This document shows, in pieces, positions 25,777 through 35,439 of a DNA stretch of 64,000 nucleotides. The stretch spans positions 62,001-126,000 of the forward strand of contig JACPYS010000022.1 in the NCBI GenBank assembly GCA_016195915.1. The letters run 5' to 3'. Origin of the DNA: Betaproteobacteria bacterium. GTDB taxonomy: Bacteria; Pseudomonadota; Gammaproteobacteria; Burkholderiales; SG8-39. Position 1 is the first letter of the stretch. Each line of letters opens with the position of its first letter. The notes under the pieces were generated by a model. It saw nothing but the letters and a program-made list of their open reading frames with translations, did not search any database and was not told where the DNA came from. Both the position numbers and the translations under genes were made by a program.

Positions 25777-28223
25777 ACGCCCGGACGAAATTCAGCGTCA
25801 TCGGCAAGCCGCGCCGCCGCGTCGACGCTCGCTCGAAGGTCACGGGACTGACGCGTTTCGCCGACGACCTGGTGCTCCCCCGCATGTTGCACGCGAAGCT
25901 GCTGCGCTCGCCGCATCCGCACGCGCGCATCGATTCGATCGACACCTCGCGCGCCGAGCGCCATCCCGGCGTGCACCTCGTGCTTACCGGCAAGGATTTT
26001 CCGGTCAGCTTCGGCATCATGCCGGTGTCGCAGGACGAATACCCGCTCGCGCCGGAACGCGTGCGTTACGTCGGAGACCCGCTCGCGGCGGTGATCGCGA
26101 AGGACGAGCAGACCGCGGCCGAGGCCGTGGAGCTGATCGAGGTGAAGTACGCGCCGCTGCTCACCATCGCCACGCCGGAGGAGGCGCTCGCGCACCCCGA
26201 GGCTCGCATCCACGAGTATGGCGAGAACGGCAACATCCACCGCAACCAGGCCTACGAGTTCGGCGACGTGGACGAGGCGCTGGCGGAATCCGATCACGTG
26301 TTCGAGGACCTGTTCTTCTTCCAGGGAAACACGCACCTGCCGATCGAGCAGCACGCCTCGCTCGCGGCCGTGGACGGCGAGGGCAAGCTCACGCTCTGGT
26401 CGAGCACCCAGGTGCCGCACTACATTCATCGTGCCCTGGCCAGGGCATTGCAGATGCCAGCTGCGCATATCCGCGTGATCGCGTGCCCGAACGGCGGCGG
26501 ATTCGGCGGCAAATGCGACCTGCACAATCACGAGATCGTGGTCTCCCGGGCGGCCATCAGGCTCGGACGCCCGGTGAAGATCTGCCTGACGCGCGAAGAG
26601 GTGTTCTACATGCACCGCGGCCGGCACCCGGTGCTGATGAAGTTCCGCACCGGCGTAAACAAGGACGGCAAAATCACCGGCATGCACCTGCAGACGCTGC
26701 TCGACGGCGGCGGCTACGGCTCCTACGGTCCCGCAAGCACCTTTTACACCGGCGTGTTGCAGCCGGTGACCTACGAGCTTCCGCGCTACAAGTTCGAGGC
26801 CTGCAGGGTTTTCACCAACAAGCCGGCCTGCGGCCCCAAGCGGGGCCACGGCACGCCGCAGCCGCGCTTCGGCCAGGAAGTGCAGCTCGACAAGATCGCC
26901 GAAAGACTGCGCATCGATCCGGCGGTGTTGCGTCTCAACATGGTTGCGAAGCCCAACTCTCTTACCGCGAACTGGTTGAGGATCGGCACCATCGGCCTCG
27001 CCGAATGCATCCGCGAGGTTGTCAGGATTTCCGGTTGGAACGAAAAGCACCGCAAGCTGCCCGAAGGCCGCGGGGTCGGCATCGCATGTTCCGCCTACAT
27101 GAGCGGCGCTGGCCTGCCGATCTACTGGAACAAGATGCCGCACTCGGGCGTGCAGCTGCTGCTCGATCGCAGCGGCCAGGTGACGGTGTTCTGCGGCGCT
27201 ACAGAGATCGGACAGGGCTCGGACGACGTGCTCGCCGCGATCGTAGCCGAAGTGCTCGGCATCGATGCCTACGACGTGCGCTGCATGACGGGCGACACCG
27301 GCCTCACGCCCATCGACCTCGGCTCGTATTCGAGCCGGGTCACCGTGATGATGGGCAATGCGGCGATCCAGGCTGCCGAGAACCTGCGTGAAATGCTGGC
27401 CGAGGCTGCCGCCGAACACCTCGAGGTCCTGCCCGATCGCATCGTACTCGCGCAGGGTCGTGCATTTCTCGCCGACGATCCGGGCCGGGGAATCGACTTC
27501 CGCGCGGCCGTCGAACTCGCCGAGACGAAACACGGCACGCTCGGGTCCGTGGGCTCCTACACGCCGCCGCGGCCTCCCGCACGCTACAAGGGCGGAGGCG
27601 TCGGGCCTTCGCCCGCGTATTCCTATACGGCGTGCGTGGTGGAGGTAGAAGTCGATCCCTCCACCGGCTGGATCACCGTGCCCAAAGTCTGGATCGCGCA
27701 CGACATCGGCCGCTCGATCAATCCGGTGAGCGTGCGCGGGCAGGTCGAGGGCAGCGTGTACATGGGACTGGGCGAGGCGCTGATGGAAGAACAGGTGTTT
27801 CGCCGCCTGCCGCCGAAGCTGTCCAACGCGCTGGTGCACAGGATTCCTTCGCTGCTCGAGTACAAGAGCCTCACCTCCCTGGATATGCCCGAGGTCGAGA
27901 CGGTGCTCATCGAAGACCCGGACCCGAACTGCCCGTTCGGCGCAAAGGAGGTGGGGCAGGGGCCGCTGCTGCCGGTAATGCCGGCGGTGGCCAACGCAGT
28001 ATGGGACGCCATCGGCGTGAGGATCGACGAGGTGCCGATCACGCCCGACAAGGTGCTCGAAGCGCTGGAGAAAAAAGCCAAAGGTGAGAATCCGCGCGTC
28101 GGTCCGGAGCACTTTCCCGCGGTCCCTTATCCGGAACCGATCTTCGTCGCGCCGCCATGGGAAGGCGGCGACGGCAACGCGCAAAAGCCGCCGCGCAGGG
28201 CGAAGGAGGCGGTCACGTCATGA
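25773..28223 (+). CDS. molybdopterin-binding large subunit, xanthine dehydrogenase family, HcrA-like
   Basis: This 816-aa subunit contains the molybdopterin-cytosine-dinucleotide site (CPNGGGFGGK, GATEIGQGSDDV) and the substrate pocket. Its start overlaps the [2Fe-2S] gene (ATGA). Near the C-terminus, where xanthine-oxidase-family enzymes have the catalytic Glu in VGEPP, this protein reads KEVGQGPLL with Gln at residue 729. That could alter the reaction or mark a distinct subfamily. Context (TetR, FeS and FAD/4Fe-4S subunits) favours a CoA-thioester aromatic dehydroxylase or a relative. A purine- or CO-oxidising enzyme is less likely because of the 4Fe-4S insertion in the partner. Confidence 0.85.
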   Translation: MNARTKFSVIGKPRRRVDARSKVTGLTRFADDLVLPRMLHAKLLRSPHPHARIDSIDTSRAERHPGVHLVLTGKDFPVSFGIMPVSQDEYPLAPERVRYVGDPLAAVIAKDEQTAAEAVELIEVKYAPLLTIATPEEALAHPEARIHEYGENGNIHRNQAYEFGDVDEALAESDHVFEDLFFFQGNTHLPIEQHASLAAVDGEGKLTLWSSTQVPHYIHRALARALQMPAAHIRVIACPNGGGFGGKCDLHNHEIVVSRAAIRLGRPVKICLTREEVFYMHRGRHPVLMKFRTGVNKDGKITGMHLQTLLDGGGYGSYGPASTFYTGVLQPVTYELPRYKFEACRVFTNKPACGPKRGHGTPQPRFGQEVQLDKIAERLRIDPAVLRLNMVAKPNSLTANWLRIGTIGLAECIREVVRISGWNEKHRKLPEGRGVGIACSAYMSGAGLPIYWNKMPHSGVQLLLDRSGQVTVFCGATEIGQGSDDVLAAIVAEVLGIDAYDVRCMTGDTGLTPIDLGSYSSRVTVMMGNAAIQAAENLREMLAEAAAEHLEVLPDRIVLAQGRAFLADDPGRGIDFRAAVELAETKHGTLGSVGSYTPPRPPARYKGGGVGPSPAYSYTACVVEVEVDPSTGWITVPKVWIAHDIGRSINPVSVRGQVEGSVYMGLGEALMEEQVFRRLPPKLSNALVHRIPSLLEYKSLTSLDMPEVETVLIEDPDPNCPFGAKEVGQGPLLPVMPAVANAVWDAIGVRIDEVPITPDKVLEALEKKAKGENPRVGPEHFPAVPYPEPIFVAPPWEGGDGNAQKPPRRAKEAVTS

Positions 28224-29242
28224 TGCGTCTTCCGTGGTTCCGTCATTACGCGCCGCGCCTGCTCGCCGAAGCGGCGCGCATCCTCGCCGGGGAAGGGCCG
28301 CAGGCAATGCTGATCGCCGGCGGCACCGACTTGCTTCCCAATATGAAGCGCCGCCACCAGACTCCGGCGGCGCTCGTATCGCTTGCGCGCGTGGAAGGCC
28401 TGAAGAACATTTCCAATGGCAGCGGGCTCGCGCTTGGTGCCGGTCTGACGCTCTCTGCGGTCGTTCATTCCGCGGCGGTGCGCGAGAAATACGCCGGCCT
28501 GTACCAGGCGGCTGCGCAGGTGGCGACGACGCATTTGCGCAACATGGGTACGCTCGGCGGCAACCTCTGCCTGGACACTCGCTGCAACTACTACAACCAG
28601 AACTACGAATGGCGCAAGGCAATCGACTTCTGCATGAAGAAGGACGGCGAGATCTGCTGGGTGGCCACCGGAAGCAAGCGCTGCGTCGCGGTGTCGTCCA
28701 CTGATACGGCACCAGCGCTGATTTCCCTTGGCGCGATGGTGCGGCTGGTGTCAGCGTCCGGCGAGCGGGAACTCGCGGTAGCGGACCTCTACAGGAACGA
28801 TGGCATCGATTACCTGGCGCGCAAACCCGATGAAATCGTCACCGAGGTCAGGTTGCCCTCGGCGGCGGGGTGGAAGAGTTCCTATTGGAAGCTGCGCCGG
28901 CGCGGCGCGTTCGATTTCCCGGTGCTCGGCGTTGCGGCGGCAGTGAAGATCGCGTCCGACGGCACCGTGGAGCAGGCGCGCATCGCACTCGGCGGCGTCG
29001 CCTCGCGACCGTTCCTGGTCGACAAGGCCGGTGAGCTTCTCGCCGGCAGGCGCTTGACCGACGAAGCAATCGCCGAAGTCGGCGGGCTCGTCGCCTCGCG
29101 CGCGAAGCCGATGGATAACACGGACATGGAGATCTACTGGCGCAAGAGCGTCGTATCTTCCTTCGTCGCCCACGCGCTGAAGGAAGTCCGCGGCGACGAC
29201 ATGCGCTCGACGCGCTTGCGCATCGCGCGGCAGGAACTCTAA
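28220..29242 (+). CDS. hcrB: FAD subunit with [4Fe-4S] insertion, 4-hydroxybenzoyl-CoA reductase beta-like
   Basis: This 340-aa FAD-binding subunit has the flavin motifs LIAGGTDLLP and TLRNMG-type THLRNMGTLGGNLC. An insertion follows with C122, C138, C146 and C155 (DTRCNYY, DFCMKK, EICWVA, SKRCVA). The 4-hydroxybenzoyl-CoA reductase beta subunit is the member of this family that carries an extra [4Fe-4S] cluster in such an insertion, and as I recall its ligands have this numbering. That cluster supports low-potential reduction of an aromatic CoA thioester. The ATG at 28220 overlaps the large-subunit stop and follows AAGGAGG. It is the last gene of the operon. Confidence 0.85.
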   Translation: MMRLPWFRHYAPRLLAEAARILAGEGPQAMLIAGGTDLLPNMKRRHQTPAALVSLARVEGLKNISNGSGLALGAGLTLSAVVHSAAVREKYAGLYQAAAQVATTHLRNMGTLGGNLCLDTRCNYYNQNYEWRKAIDFCMKKDGEICWVATGSKRCVAVSSTDTAPALISLGAMVRLVSASGERELAVADLYRNDGIDYLARKPDEIVTEVRLPSAAGWKSSYWKLRRRGAFDFPVLGVAAAVKIASDGTVEQARIALGGVASRPFLVDKAGELLAGRRLTDEAIAEVGGLVASRAKPMDNTDMEIYWRKSVVSSFVAHALKEVRGDDMRSTRLRIARQEL

Positions 29243-29249
29243 GGACTGG

Positions 29250-29651
29250 TCAGCCCGTGGCCGGCTTGCGCGCGTAGCGACGCACGTAGTCGCGGTACTC
29301 GTCCGGCTTGATCGGCTTCAACAGGTAAGCCTTGGCGCCACTCTTGATTGCCCAGTTGACATCATCATCCTTCGGCTTCGCGGTCACCATGATGATCGGT
29401 ACCTGCTCCCAGCCGGGAGTGTCCTTGACGTGCAGGATGAGTTCCACGCCCGTGGAATCAGGCAGGAAGATGTCCAGCGTCACGAGGGCGGGCGGCGCAA
29501 TCCGGCCGATCAGTTCCTTCGCTTCTTTGCCGTCCGCCGCTCGATGCACTGCCCATCCGTCCTGCTCCAGGATGCGCCGCATGAGCTGCGCCATGTCGTC
29601 GTCGTCCTCGACGATCATTATTGCCGGCTTGTTCACGGGGTCATCGGCCAT
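29250..29651 (-). CDS. single-domain CheY-like response regulator
   Basis: This 133-aa protein is a receiver domain only: acidic triad in IVEDDDD, phosphorylation site D60 in LVTLDIFLPDSTG, Thr in IIMVTAK and Lys in YLLKPIKPDE. No output domain is present, so it would act by protein contact or as a phosphate relay. No kinase gene is adjacent. It lies tail-to-tail with the Hcr-like operon, 7 bases apart, and is separated from hsdR by 45 bases. I see no link to either. Confidence 0.85.
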   Translation of the reverse strand: MADDPVNKPAIMIVEDDDDMAQLMRRILEQDGWAVHRAADGKEAKELIGRIAPPALVTLDIFLPDSTGVELILHVKDTPGWEQVPIIMVTAKPKDDDVNWAIKSGAKAYLLKPIKPDEYRDYVRRYARKPATG

Positions 29652-29696
29652 CGCGTTTTCATTATAGCGCTGCGGGCGCCGCTCGCGATCCGGCAG

Positions 29697-32600
29697 TCAT
29701 GCCGCAATCGCCGTCGCCCTGACGCGTTCGAGAACGCCCAGCAACTCGTCCACCCGCACTGACGTGAAAAGTCCATCTGGACCTTGCGGAGTGACATCGG
29801 TGAACGGCGACTCGTAGAGCAGTGAAGCCTCCATCACGCCGTGCTCGGTGAGGTGGTTTACGATCAGGTTCACGAATTCGATCTGGTTCGCGCTCAGGGT
29901 CTTTCCAGTGAGGAAGCCGGCCAGAGCTTCCTTCGCGGCTTCCCGATCAAGTCCTACGAGAGAGCGCACGAAGAGGCCAAGTCCCTGGGAAGCCGCCTTG
30001 GCGCGAGAGATGTCTTCAGGCCCGCCCACCCCGCTCTGCCCGAGCATGCGCTCCAGTTCCGCGAGGTCCGCTGCCGTGAGCGCCTTGTTCATCCGCAATT
30101 TGTGGATGGCAACGTGATCCTGATGCGCCCGGAGAAACACCTGCGCCTTCGCGCGAAACTTCTCAAAGCTTCCGCCCACCGTGAAGCCCGGCAATTCCAC
30201 GCCGGTCTCGGCTCCCATCTCGTCCTCGAAGTCGGTGTAGATGGGCTTGCGCTTTTGCTTGTCGATCAGCTGCACGAGATTCCTCAGCCGCCGCCGCATT
30301 GCTTCCAGCATCGGCGTGGTCACGTCCTGCCACCATTCGTCGGTCTGCACGTCCTGAATCAGCGACATCTGCGCGTGCACCATGGGAATAGCCGACTTCT
30401 CTTCCAGCAATTCGGCGATGGCCTTGACCTGATCGCGCAGGCGCGCGAATGCGGGTTCGGAGCGAAGGAGTGCCAGCTGCAGGTTGAGAACCAACAGATC
30501 GAACCGCTTCGCTTCCTCCGCTTCAGACTCAAGTTCCGATGGCAGCCCCGCAATCTCGTGGGACAGCTCTGCACGAGCCTCACCCGATAGCCGTATCCAG
30601 GCTTCCGGCTGAGCGTACTTCTCGACCAGCCGCCGCTTCGGTCGAACGACAAAGTTCTCCAGGTTCATCGCAGCAACCTCGTCATATAGAAGCGCTGCCG
30701 TCATGCGGCGAACCTGGGCTTCGGTTTTCGGGTCTCCGTAGATCAGCTGCGGGTCGCTGGCGGTGTCTTCCTCCGCGCTGGTGGCCAATTTCTTGTCGAG
30801 TTCGCTAATCACTTCCAGTCTGGCGTTGAACAGCCGCTTCCCCAGCGACTCGCCGAGCGCGCCGTCGGTTGCCTCGGGGTTCTGGCTGAAGTATTCGAGG
30901 TTCTGGCAATAGTCGAACAGGTAGAAGAACTGCTTGTCCCGTCCGGGCCCGAACAGGTCCGGGCACAGCCGCGTTCCGCGGCCGAGCATCTGCCAGAACT
31001 TGGTCTTCGAGCGCACCAGCTTGAAGAACACCAGGTTGACGACCTCAGGAATGTCGATGCCGGTGTCGAGCATGTCCACCGAGAGTGCGAGGTGCGGTGC
31101 CTTGTCCTTGATCGAGAAGTTGTCGATCAGGCTCTGCACGTAATCGATCTTGAAGGTGATGACCCGGGCGAACTCGCCCTTGTAGTGCGGATAGTTGGCG
31201 TCGAAGCGCTCGGCGATGAAATTCGCATGCGCCCGGTTTTTGGCAAACAGGATCGTCTTGCCGAGGCGGTCGCCGCCCGCGACGGTGAGCCCGTGCGTCA
31301 TCAGGTGGGCCAGCACCTTGTCCACGGTGTCCTTGTTGAACAGCCACTTGTTGACCGCCTCGGCTTCCACGCGATCAGGTACCTCGCCGTCCTCGTCCCA
31401 CTCCAGCGCGTCCCATTTCTCCTTGTCCTCCTCCGACAGTTCGTCGTACTTGATCCCTTCGCGCTGGAACTTGAGCGGCACCGACACCGCTTTGGGCGGC
31501 ACGAGGAATCCGTCCTTCACCGCCTCGTCCAGTCCGTAGGCATCGGTCGGAACGCCGTTCTCGAGATCGAACAGGCTGTAGGTGTTGCGGTCCACCTCAT
31601 CCTTCGGCGTAGCCGTGAGGCCCACCAGCAGGGAATCGAAGTAATCGAAGATGGCGCGGTACTTCTGAAATACCGAACGGTGCGCCTCGTCGATGATGAC
31701 CAGATCGAAATGGCCGACGCCGAAGCGCCGCTGCCCGTCGCGCGAGTCGTCGATCAGCCCCATCATCGTGGGGTAGGTCGAGACAAACACCCGTCCTTCG
31801 GCATCCTTCTCGGTCACCAGGTTCACGGGTGAGGCGTCAGGCAGGTGCCGCTTGAATGCGTTTACAGCCTGATTGACGAGCGCCACGCGATCGGCGAGGA
31901 ACAGCACGCGCTTGGCCCAGTTGCAGCGCATCAGCAGATCGGCGAGTGCGATCACCGTGCGCGTCTTTCCCGCGCCGGTGGCCATTACCACCAGCGCCTT
32001 GCGGTCGTGGTCGCGCTCGAAGGCTTCCCCGATGCGGCGGATGCTGCGTGTCTGGTAGTAGCGTTCGACTATCTGCGGGTTGATTTCCGCCGCTGCGAGC
32101 GGCTTGCGGCTGGCGCGCCGCTGGATCAGGAGTTCCAGCTCGGCTTTCTTGTAGAAACCCTGCACCTGCCGGGGCGGATAGTTGGCTTCGTCCCACAGCC
32201 AGTGCTCGTAGCCGTTGGAATAGAACACGATCGGCCGCTGGCCGAAGCGCTTTTCCAGGCAATCGGCGTAGAGCGTCGCCTGCTGCTGGCCGACGCGTGC
32301 GTCGCGCCGTGTACGCTTGGCCTCGACGAGGCCGAGGGGTTTGCCGTCGTCGCCCCAGAGTACGTAGTCCACGAAGCCTTTGCCCTCTTTGTTGGGCATT
32401 CCGGCAACTTCGAATTCCCGGTCGCGCGGCTGGTCCAGCGGCCATCCCGCCTCTTTCAACAGCAAATCGATGAAGTAATCGCGGGTTTCTGCCTCCGAGT
32501 AGTTATGCGTGTCGGGCTGCGCAGTTGCCGTCCTTTTCGCCTCGGCGACCTCGGCGCGCAAGCGTTTGAGCTCCTCGTCCAGCGCGGTCTTGTCCGCCAG

Positions 32601-33113
32601 CAGTGCCGAGAGCTTCTCGTCCCGCTCGCGCAGCCCGGCTTCCAATTTCTGGAGTTGATCGATGGTCTGCTTCGGAAGCGGCGCGACCTTGGGCAATGCG
32701 CTTGCATCGAATGCCACGTCCGAAGGGGGCTTCGCGCCGCGTGCATAGGTACGCGCGAGCCAGTAGCTCACATGGAACAGTTCGCGCACCGCAGTCAGCG
32801 CGTCCGACTGCTGGATCGGGCGATGGCTGTGGACTGCCTGATTACCCAGAGTGTTGATCACCCGCGATTTACTGAACACCGCCTCACCCGCCGTAGTCTT
32901 GAACGTCGGCTCGTGGATCAGCGCACTCAGATTGTCCTGATACGGCAGACGCAGCGCGAGGTCGTGCTTGTAGGCCCACGCCACCGCGAGTTCGAGCGCA
33001 CGCCGGGCGTAGAAGCAGGCCGTGCGCGGATCGGAATTTACCGCTTCGGCAGCTTTGGTCGCCGCCTCGTGTACGGCGGGCCACTCGCGCTGAAGGAAAC
33101 TGAAGAGGCTCAT
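29697..33113 (-). CDS. hsdR: type I restriction enzyme motor/nuclease subunit HsdR
   Basis: This protein is 1138 aa from the ATG at 33113, which overlaps the fic stop (ATGA). The N-terminal ~150 residues form a DUF4145-like domain ([17 protein letters not shown]), then a coiled coil. The nuclease site follows as [19 protein letters not shown]. The helicase core has [12 protein letters not shown] (Walker A), [10 protein letters not shown] (DEAH box), GLTATP, and [11 protein letters not shown] (motif VI). The C-terminus should contact the HsdM/S core. It translocates and cuts unmodified DNA. hsdM and hsdS lie about 6-8 kb upstream on the same strand, separated by other genes. Confidence 0.92.
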   Translation of the reverse strand: MSLFSFLQREWPAVHEAATKAAEAVNSDPRTACFYARRALELAVAWAYKHDLALRLPYQDNLSALIHEPTFKTTAGEAVFSKSRVINTLGNQAVHSHRPIQQSDALTAVRELFHVSYWLARTYARGAKPPSDVAFDASALPKVAPLPKQTIDQLQKLEAGLRERDEKLSALLADKTALDEELKRLRAEVAEAKRTATAQPDTHNYSEAETRDYFIDLLLKEAGWPLDQPRDREFEVAGMPNKEGKGFVDYVLWGDDGKPLGLVEAKRTRRDARVGQQQATLYADCLEKRFGQRPIVFYSNGYEHWLWDEANYPPRQVQGFYKKAELELLIQRRASRKPLAAAEINPQIVERYYQTRSIRRIGEAFERDHDRKALVVMATGAGKTRTVIALADLLMRCNWAKRVLFLADRVALVNQAVNAFKRHLPDASPVNLVTEKDAEGRVFVSTYPTMMGLIDDSRDGQRRFGVGHFDLVIIDEAHRSVFQKYRAIFDYFDSLLVGLTATPKDEVDRNTYSLFDLENGVPTDAYGLDEAVKDGFLVPPKAVSVPLKFQREGIKYDELSEEDKEKWDALEWDEDGEVPDRVEAEAVNKWLFNKDTVDKVLAHLMTHGLTVAGGDRLGKTILFAKNRAHANFIAERFDANYPHYKGEFARVITFKIDYVQSLIDNFSIKDKAPHLALSVDMLDTGIDIPEVVNLVFFKLVRSKTKFWQMLGRGTRLCPDLFGPGRDKQFFYLFDYCQNLEYFSQNPEATDGALGESLGKRLFNARLEVISELDKKLATSAEEDTASDPQLIYGDPKTEAQVRRMTAALLYDEVAAMNLENFVVRPKRRLVEKYAQPEAWIRLSGEARAELSHEIAGLPSELESEAEEAKRFDLLVLNLQLALLRSEPAFARLRDQVKAIAELLEEKSAIPMVHAQMSLIQDVQTDEWWQDVTTPMLEAMRRRLRNLVQLIDKQKRKPIYTDFEDEMGAETGVELPGFTVGGSFEKFRAKAQVFLRAHQDHVAIHKLRMNKALTAADLAELERMLGQSGVGGPEDISRAKAASQGLGLFVRSLVGLDREAAKEALAGFLTGKTLSANQIEFVNLIVNHLTEHGVMEASLLYESPFTDVTPQGPDGLFTSVRVDELLGVLERVRATAIAA

Positions 33114-34315
33114 GCTTGACGCCGGTCCGGCATGGGCGGCTCGGTACCTTCGTTCAGGATCTCCACGTAACGCACATAGCTGAAGATCCGGCTGCGCCGC
33201 TTCTGCGTCAACTCCGCGACGATGCCCAGGCGCTCGAGATGCACCAGACATTTGTTGACCGTCGCCGCGGAGATGCCAGTGGCACGCACCAGCGATCCCG
33301 CTGTCGCGATCGGGTGGCGCTCCAGCGCGCGGTGCACTTCGAGCGCCGACACCGAGGCGCGGCCAAGGTTTGAAACGCGCTTGCCGTCAGCTTCGGTCAG
33401 TTCGAGGATGCGCCTGGCCGAGTCCCTGGCTTGCGTGGCGCTGGCAACCACGGCATCGGCAAAGAATTCCAGCCACAACTCCCAGTTACCGCTGCGTCGC
33501 ACCTCATCGAGCAGTTCGTAATAGGTCTGCCGATGCTCCTTGAAGTAAAGGCTCAGGTAGAGCAGCGGCTCGCGCAGGACCCCATGCTCGCAAAGCAACA
33601 GCGTGATCAGCAGGCGCCCGACACGCCCGTTGCCGTCGAGAAACGGGTGAATCGTCTCGAATTGCACATGCGCCAGGGCGGCCTTGATCAGTGGGGGTGT
33701 CGGCTCGGGATCGTCGTGGAGAAACCGTTCGAGTTGGCCTATGCAATCGGCTACGTCCTGCGCGGGCGGCGGTACGAATACGGCATTTCCCGGCCGCGTC
33801 CCGCCGATCCAGTTCTGGCTGCGGCGGAATTCTCCGGGGCTGAGGTGCCGGCCGCGCCCGCTGCCGAGCAGTACGCCGTGAATTTCACGGAGCAGCCTTG
33901 ACGACACCGGAAACCCACCTCTCACTCGTGCAATTCCATGTTCCATCGCCGCGACGTAACGGCTGACCTCGCGTGCGTCCTCCAGCGGTACGCCGGGCTG
34001 TTCGTTCAGTTCGAACAGCATCAGATCGGAGAGCGAAGACTTCGTGCCCTCGATCATCGACGACAGCACGGCTTCCTTGCGCACGAAGCTGTAGAGAAGG
34101 AGTGAGGATTCGGGTAGCAGACTTGCCGCCCCATCGAGCTGGCCGACCGCAAGCAGGGCGGCGTCGAACCGGTGGCGCAGCGTGGGTGACCAGTTGATGG
34201 GTGGGCGTGGCGGCAACGGCGCGGGGATGAAGGCTCGCACCGTCTCGCCCGTGGAGGAGACCTTGACGTAACGCCCCTGCAGCGCGCGCTTCATTTCCTG
34301 CGGGCTGAACCTCAA
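33110..34315 (-). CDS. Fic-family AMP-transferase-like protein with C-terminal HTH
   Basis: This 401-aa protein carries the Fic active-site motif [12 protein letters not shown] at residues 223-234. An inhibitory helix motif S85xxxE89G90 (SSMIEG) stands before the Fic core, as in class II enzymes that keep themselves off. The C-terminal ~80 residues look like a winged helix ([19 protein letters not shown]). Fic enzymes transfer AMP or related groups from nucleotides to proteins. The stop overlaps the hsdR start, so it is translated with the restriction subunit. Genes of this class are often found between hsdS and hsdR; the reason is not known to me. Confidence 0.88.
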   Translation of the reverse strand: MRFSPQEMKRALQGRYVKVSSTGETVRAFIPAPLPPRPPINWSPTLRHRFDAALLAVGQLDGAASLLPESSLLLYSFVRKEAVLSSMIEGTKSSLSDLMLFELNEQPGVPLEDAREVSRYVAAMEHGIARVRGGFPVSSRLLREIHGVLLGSGRGRHLSPGEFRRSQNWIGGTRPGNAVFVPPPAQDVADCIGQLERFLHDDPEPTPPLIKAALAHVQFETIHPFLDGNGRVGRLLITLLLCEHGVLREPLLYLSLYFKEHRQTYYELLDEVRRSGNWELWLEFFADAVVASATQARDSARRILELTEADGKRVSNLGRASVSALEVHRALERHPIATAGSLVRATGISAATVNKCLVHLERLGIVAELTQKRRSRIFSYVRYVEILNEGTEPPMPDRRQA

Positions 34316-34424
34316 ATAGCGGATTGAGTTATTTTAGCTTGAGGGTTCTTCCTAAAACAAGGGTCGGAGCCGGGTGCAGGCCTGCAAACGATAGCCAGCG
34401 TTTAGCATGGGATCACCTGCTCGC

Positions 34425-34655
34425 TCATATTGAAGGCAGGCGGCCCCTGGCGGGTTTGTCCGCCGCTTGACCGAGCTGCTCACAGGCGGCGATGTAGCTA
34501 TCGACAGCCGCGTGCAATGCCTCCTCGAATTCAGCAATCGATGTGCCGTGAAACGTGATGATATCGTCGATGTCAAGCACCCTCCCGACGATGATCTTGT
34601 CTTCAGTGTCGAAGTCCATGCGGTCCGTGTAACCCTTGTATTTCATGCGGTTCAT
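34425..34655 (-). CDS. hicB: HicB-family antitoxin (orphan)
   Basis: This 76-aa protein matches the short HicB type: MKYKGYTDRMDFDTEDKIIV, then GRVLDIDDIITFHGTSIAE and VDSYIAACEQLG. The family binds the HicA mRNA-cleaving toxin and its own promoter. The ATG at 34655 overlaps the stop of a hicA remnant (ATGA), so the original coupling is kept while the toxin gene is cut. The second Met (34646) could also be the start. About 110 bases downstream of it, before fic, hold no gene. Confidence 0.8.
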   Translation of the reverse strand: MNRMKYKGYTDRMDFDTEDKIIVGRVLDIDDIITFHGTSIAEFEEALHAAVDSYIAACEQLGQAADKPARGRLPSI

Positions 34656-34774
34656 GCGGTCGCTCCAATCTTCTCCAGAAACTCACGCGCGGCCTTGATG
34701 CGGTAGCGCAGCGCCTCTTTGCCAGGATGCGGGCGGTGAAATCGTGCTGCCCCGCAGGCATCGTCAACCGACAA
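34652..34774 (-). pseudogene. hicA toxin remnant, 5'-truncated
   Basis: The last 32 codons read RFHRPHPGKEALRY ... AAREFLEKIGATA and stop at TGA overlapping the hicB start. HicA toxins end with a matching HRPHPGKE segment and helix. The first ~50 residues of HicA, including the catalytic-His region, are missing; the frame is closed by a stop at its upstream end, inside the 3' end of the neighbouring gene. A recombination junction therefore lies near 34750-34775. Confidence 0.65.
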
Positions 34775-35249
34775 GGCTCAACATCTTCTTGCCCTTCACG
34801 CGCTCCAGCCATTGCAGCGCGGCTTTTCCTCGACCGACGGTCTCCAAGGTGACTGCCCCGTCAGCCTTGACCGTGATTTTCGTCTTGAGCCGCCGCCCGC
34901 GAATGTAATCGCCGCGGAAATGCAGTTCGCCGCGAACGAAATTCAGGCCCTCCAGGAAATCGACCAGCTTGATCTGGTCGTCCTCTTGATGGTCGATGTC
35001 GGACGATCCCCTCGGCCTGGCGTCGGCGAACGAGAGCACGGCGAGCACAAAGCAGAATCCGAACCCGCCCCACTCGACATCGTTCGAACGGTCACCTTCA
35101 TCATCGTCTTCGCCCAGCCGCAGATCGATCCGAAGGCCAAACTCGGCGTCATCGGGCCCCGGCAACACCTCCACGCCGAGAATCTGGAACTCGACCAGCA
35201 TGCCCTGCTCGAGAAGATGCATCCCGGCGGATTTGTCCTCAGCTGTCAT
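34764..35249 (-). CDS. hypothetical protein
   Basis: This protein is 161 aa from the ATG at 35249 (a TTG four codons earlier is possible). I do not recognise the family. It has an acidic middle (LRIDLRLGEDDDEGD), a hydrophobic strand (GFGFCFVLAVLSFADA) and a basic C-terminus (YIRGRRLKTKITVKAD). No signal peptide or membrane helix is clear. The 3' end lies at the junction with the truncated hicA, so its last codons may be recombinant. The ~180 bases between its start and the J-domain gene are AT-richer and contain no convincing gene. Confidence 0.5.
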   Translation of the reverse strand: MTAEDKSAGMHLLEQGMLVEFQILGVEVLPGPDDAEFGLRIDLRLGEDDDEGDRSNDVEWGGFGFCFVLAVLSFADARPRGSSDIDHQEDDQIKLVDFLEGLNFVRGELHFRGDYIRGRRLKTKITVKADGAVTLETVGRGKAALQWLERVKGKKMLSLVG

Positions 35250-35439
35250 TCGTGCGCTCAATCTCTGTACCTATAATCCGCCGCGCCACCACGTGCATGC
35301 GCGGCAAGCAGATATTGTGTCACGGTAATTTATGTCGGTACGACTTACGGTAGAACGGACAGCTTAAAATGCAGGAATTCGATGCTGGCAATGGCTTATG
35401 GGTGCAGGTAACCATTGAGCTTGAGTAAGAGGCTTACGG

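Noticed and set aside
25725-28184. 819-codon open frame antisense to the molybdenum large subunit
   Set aside because: It mirrors the sense gene in high-GC DNA, has no family motif and lacks a ribosome site; the sense protein has clear motifs.
35369-35428. 19-codon ORF just before the J-domain gene
   Set aside because: No ribosome site or regulatory amino-acid pattern; likely chance.
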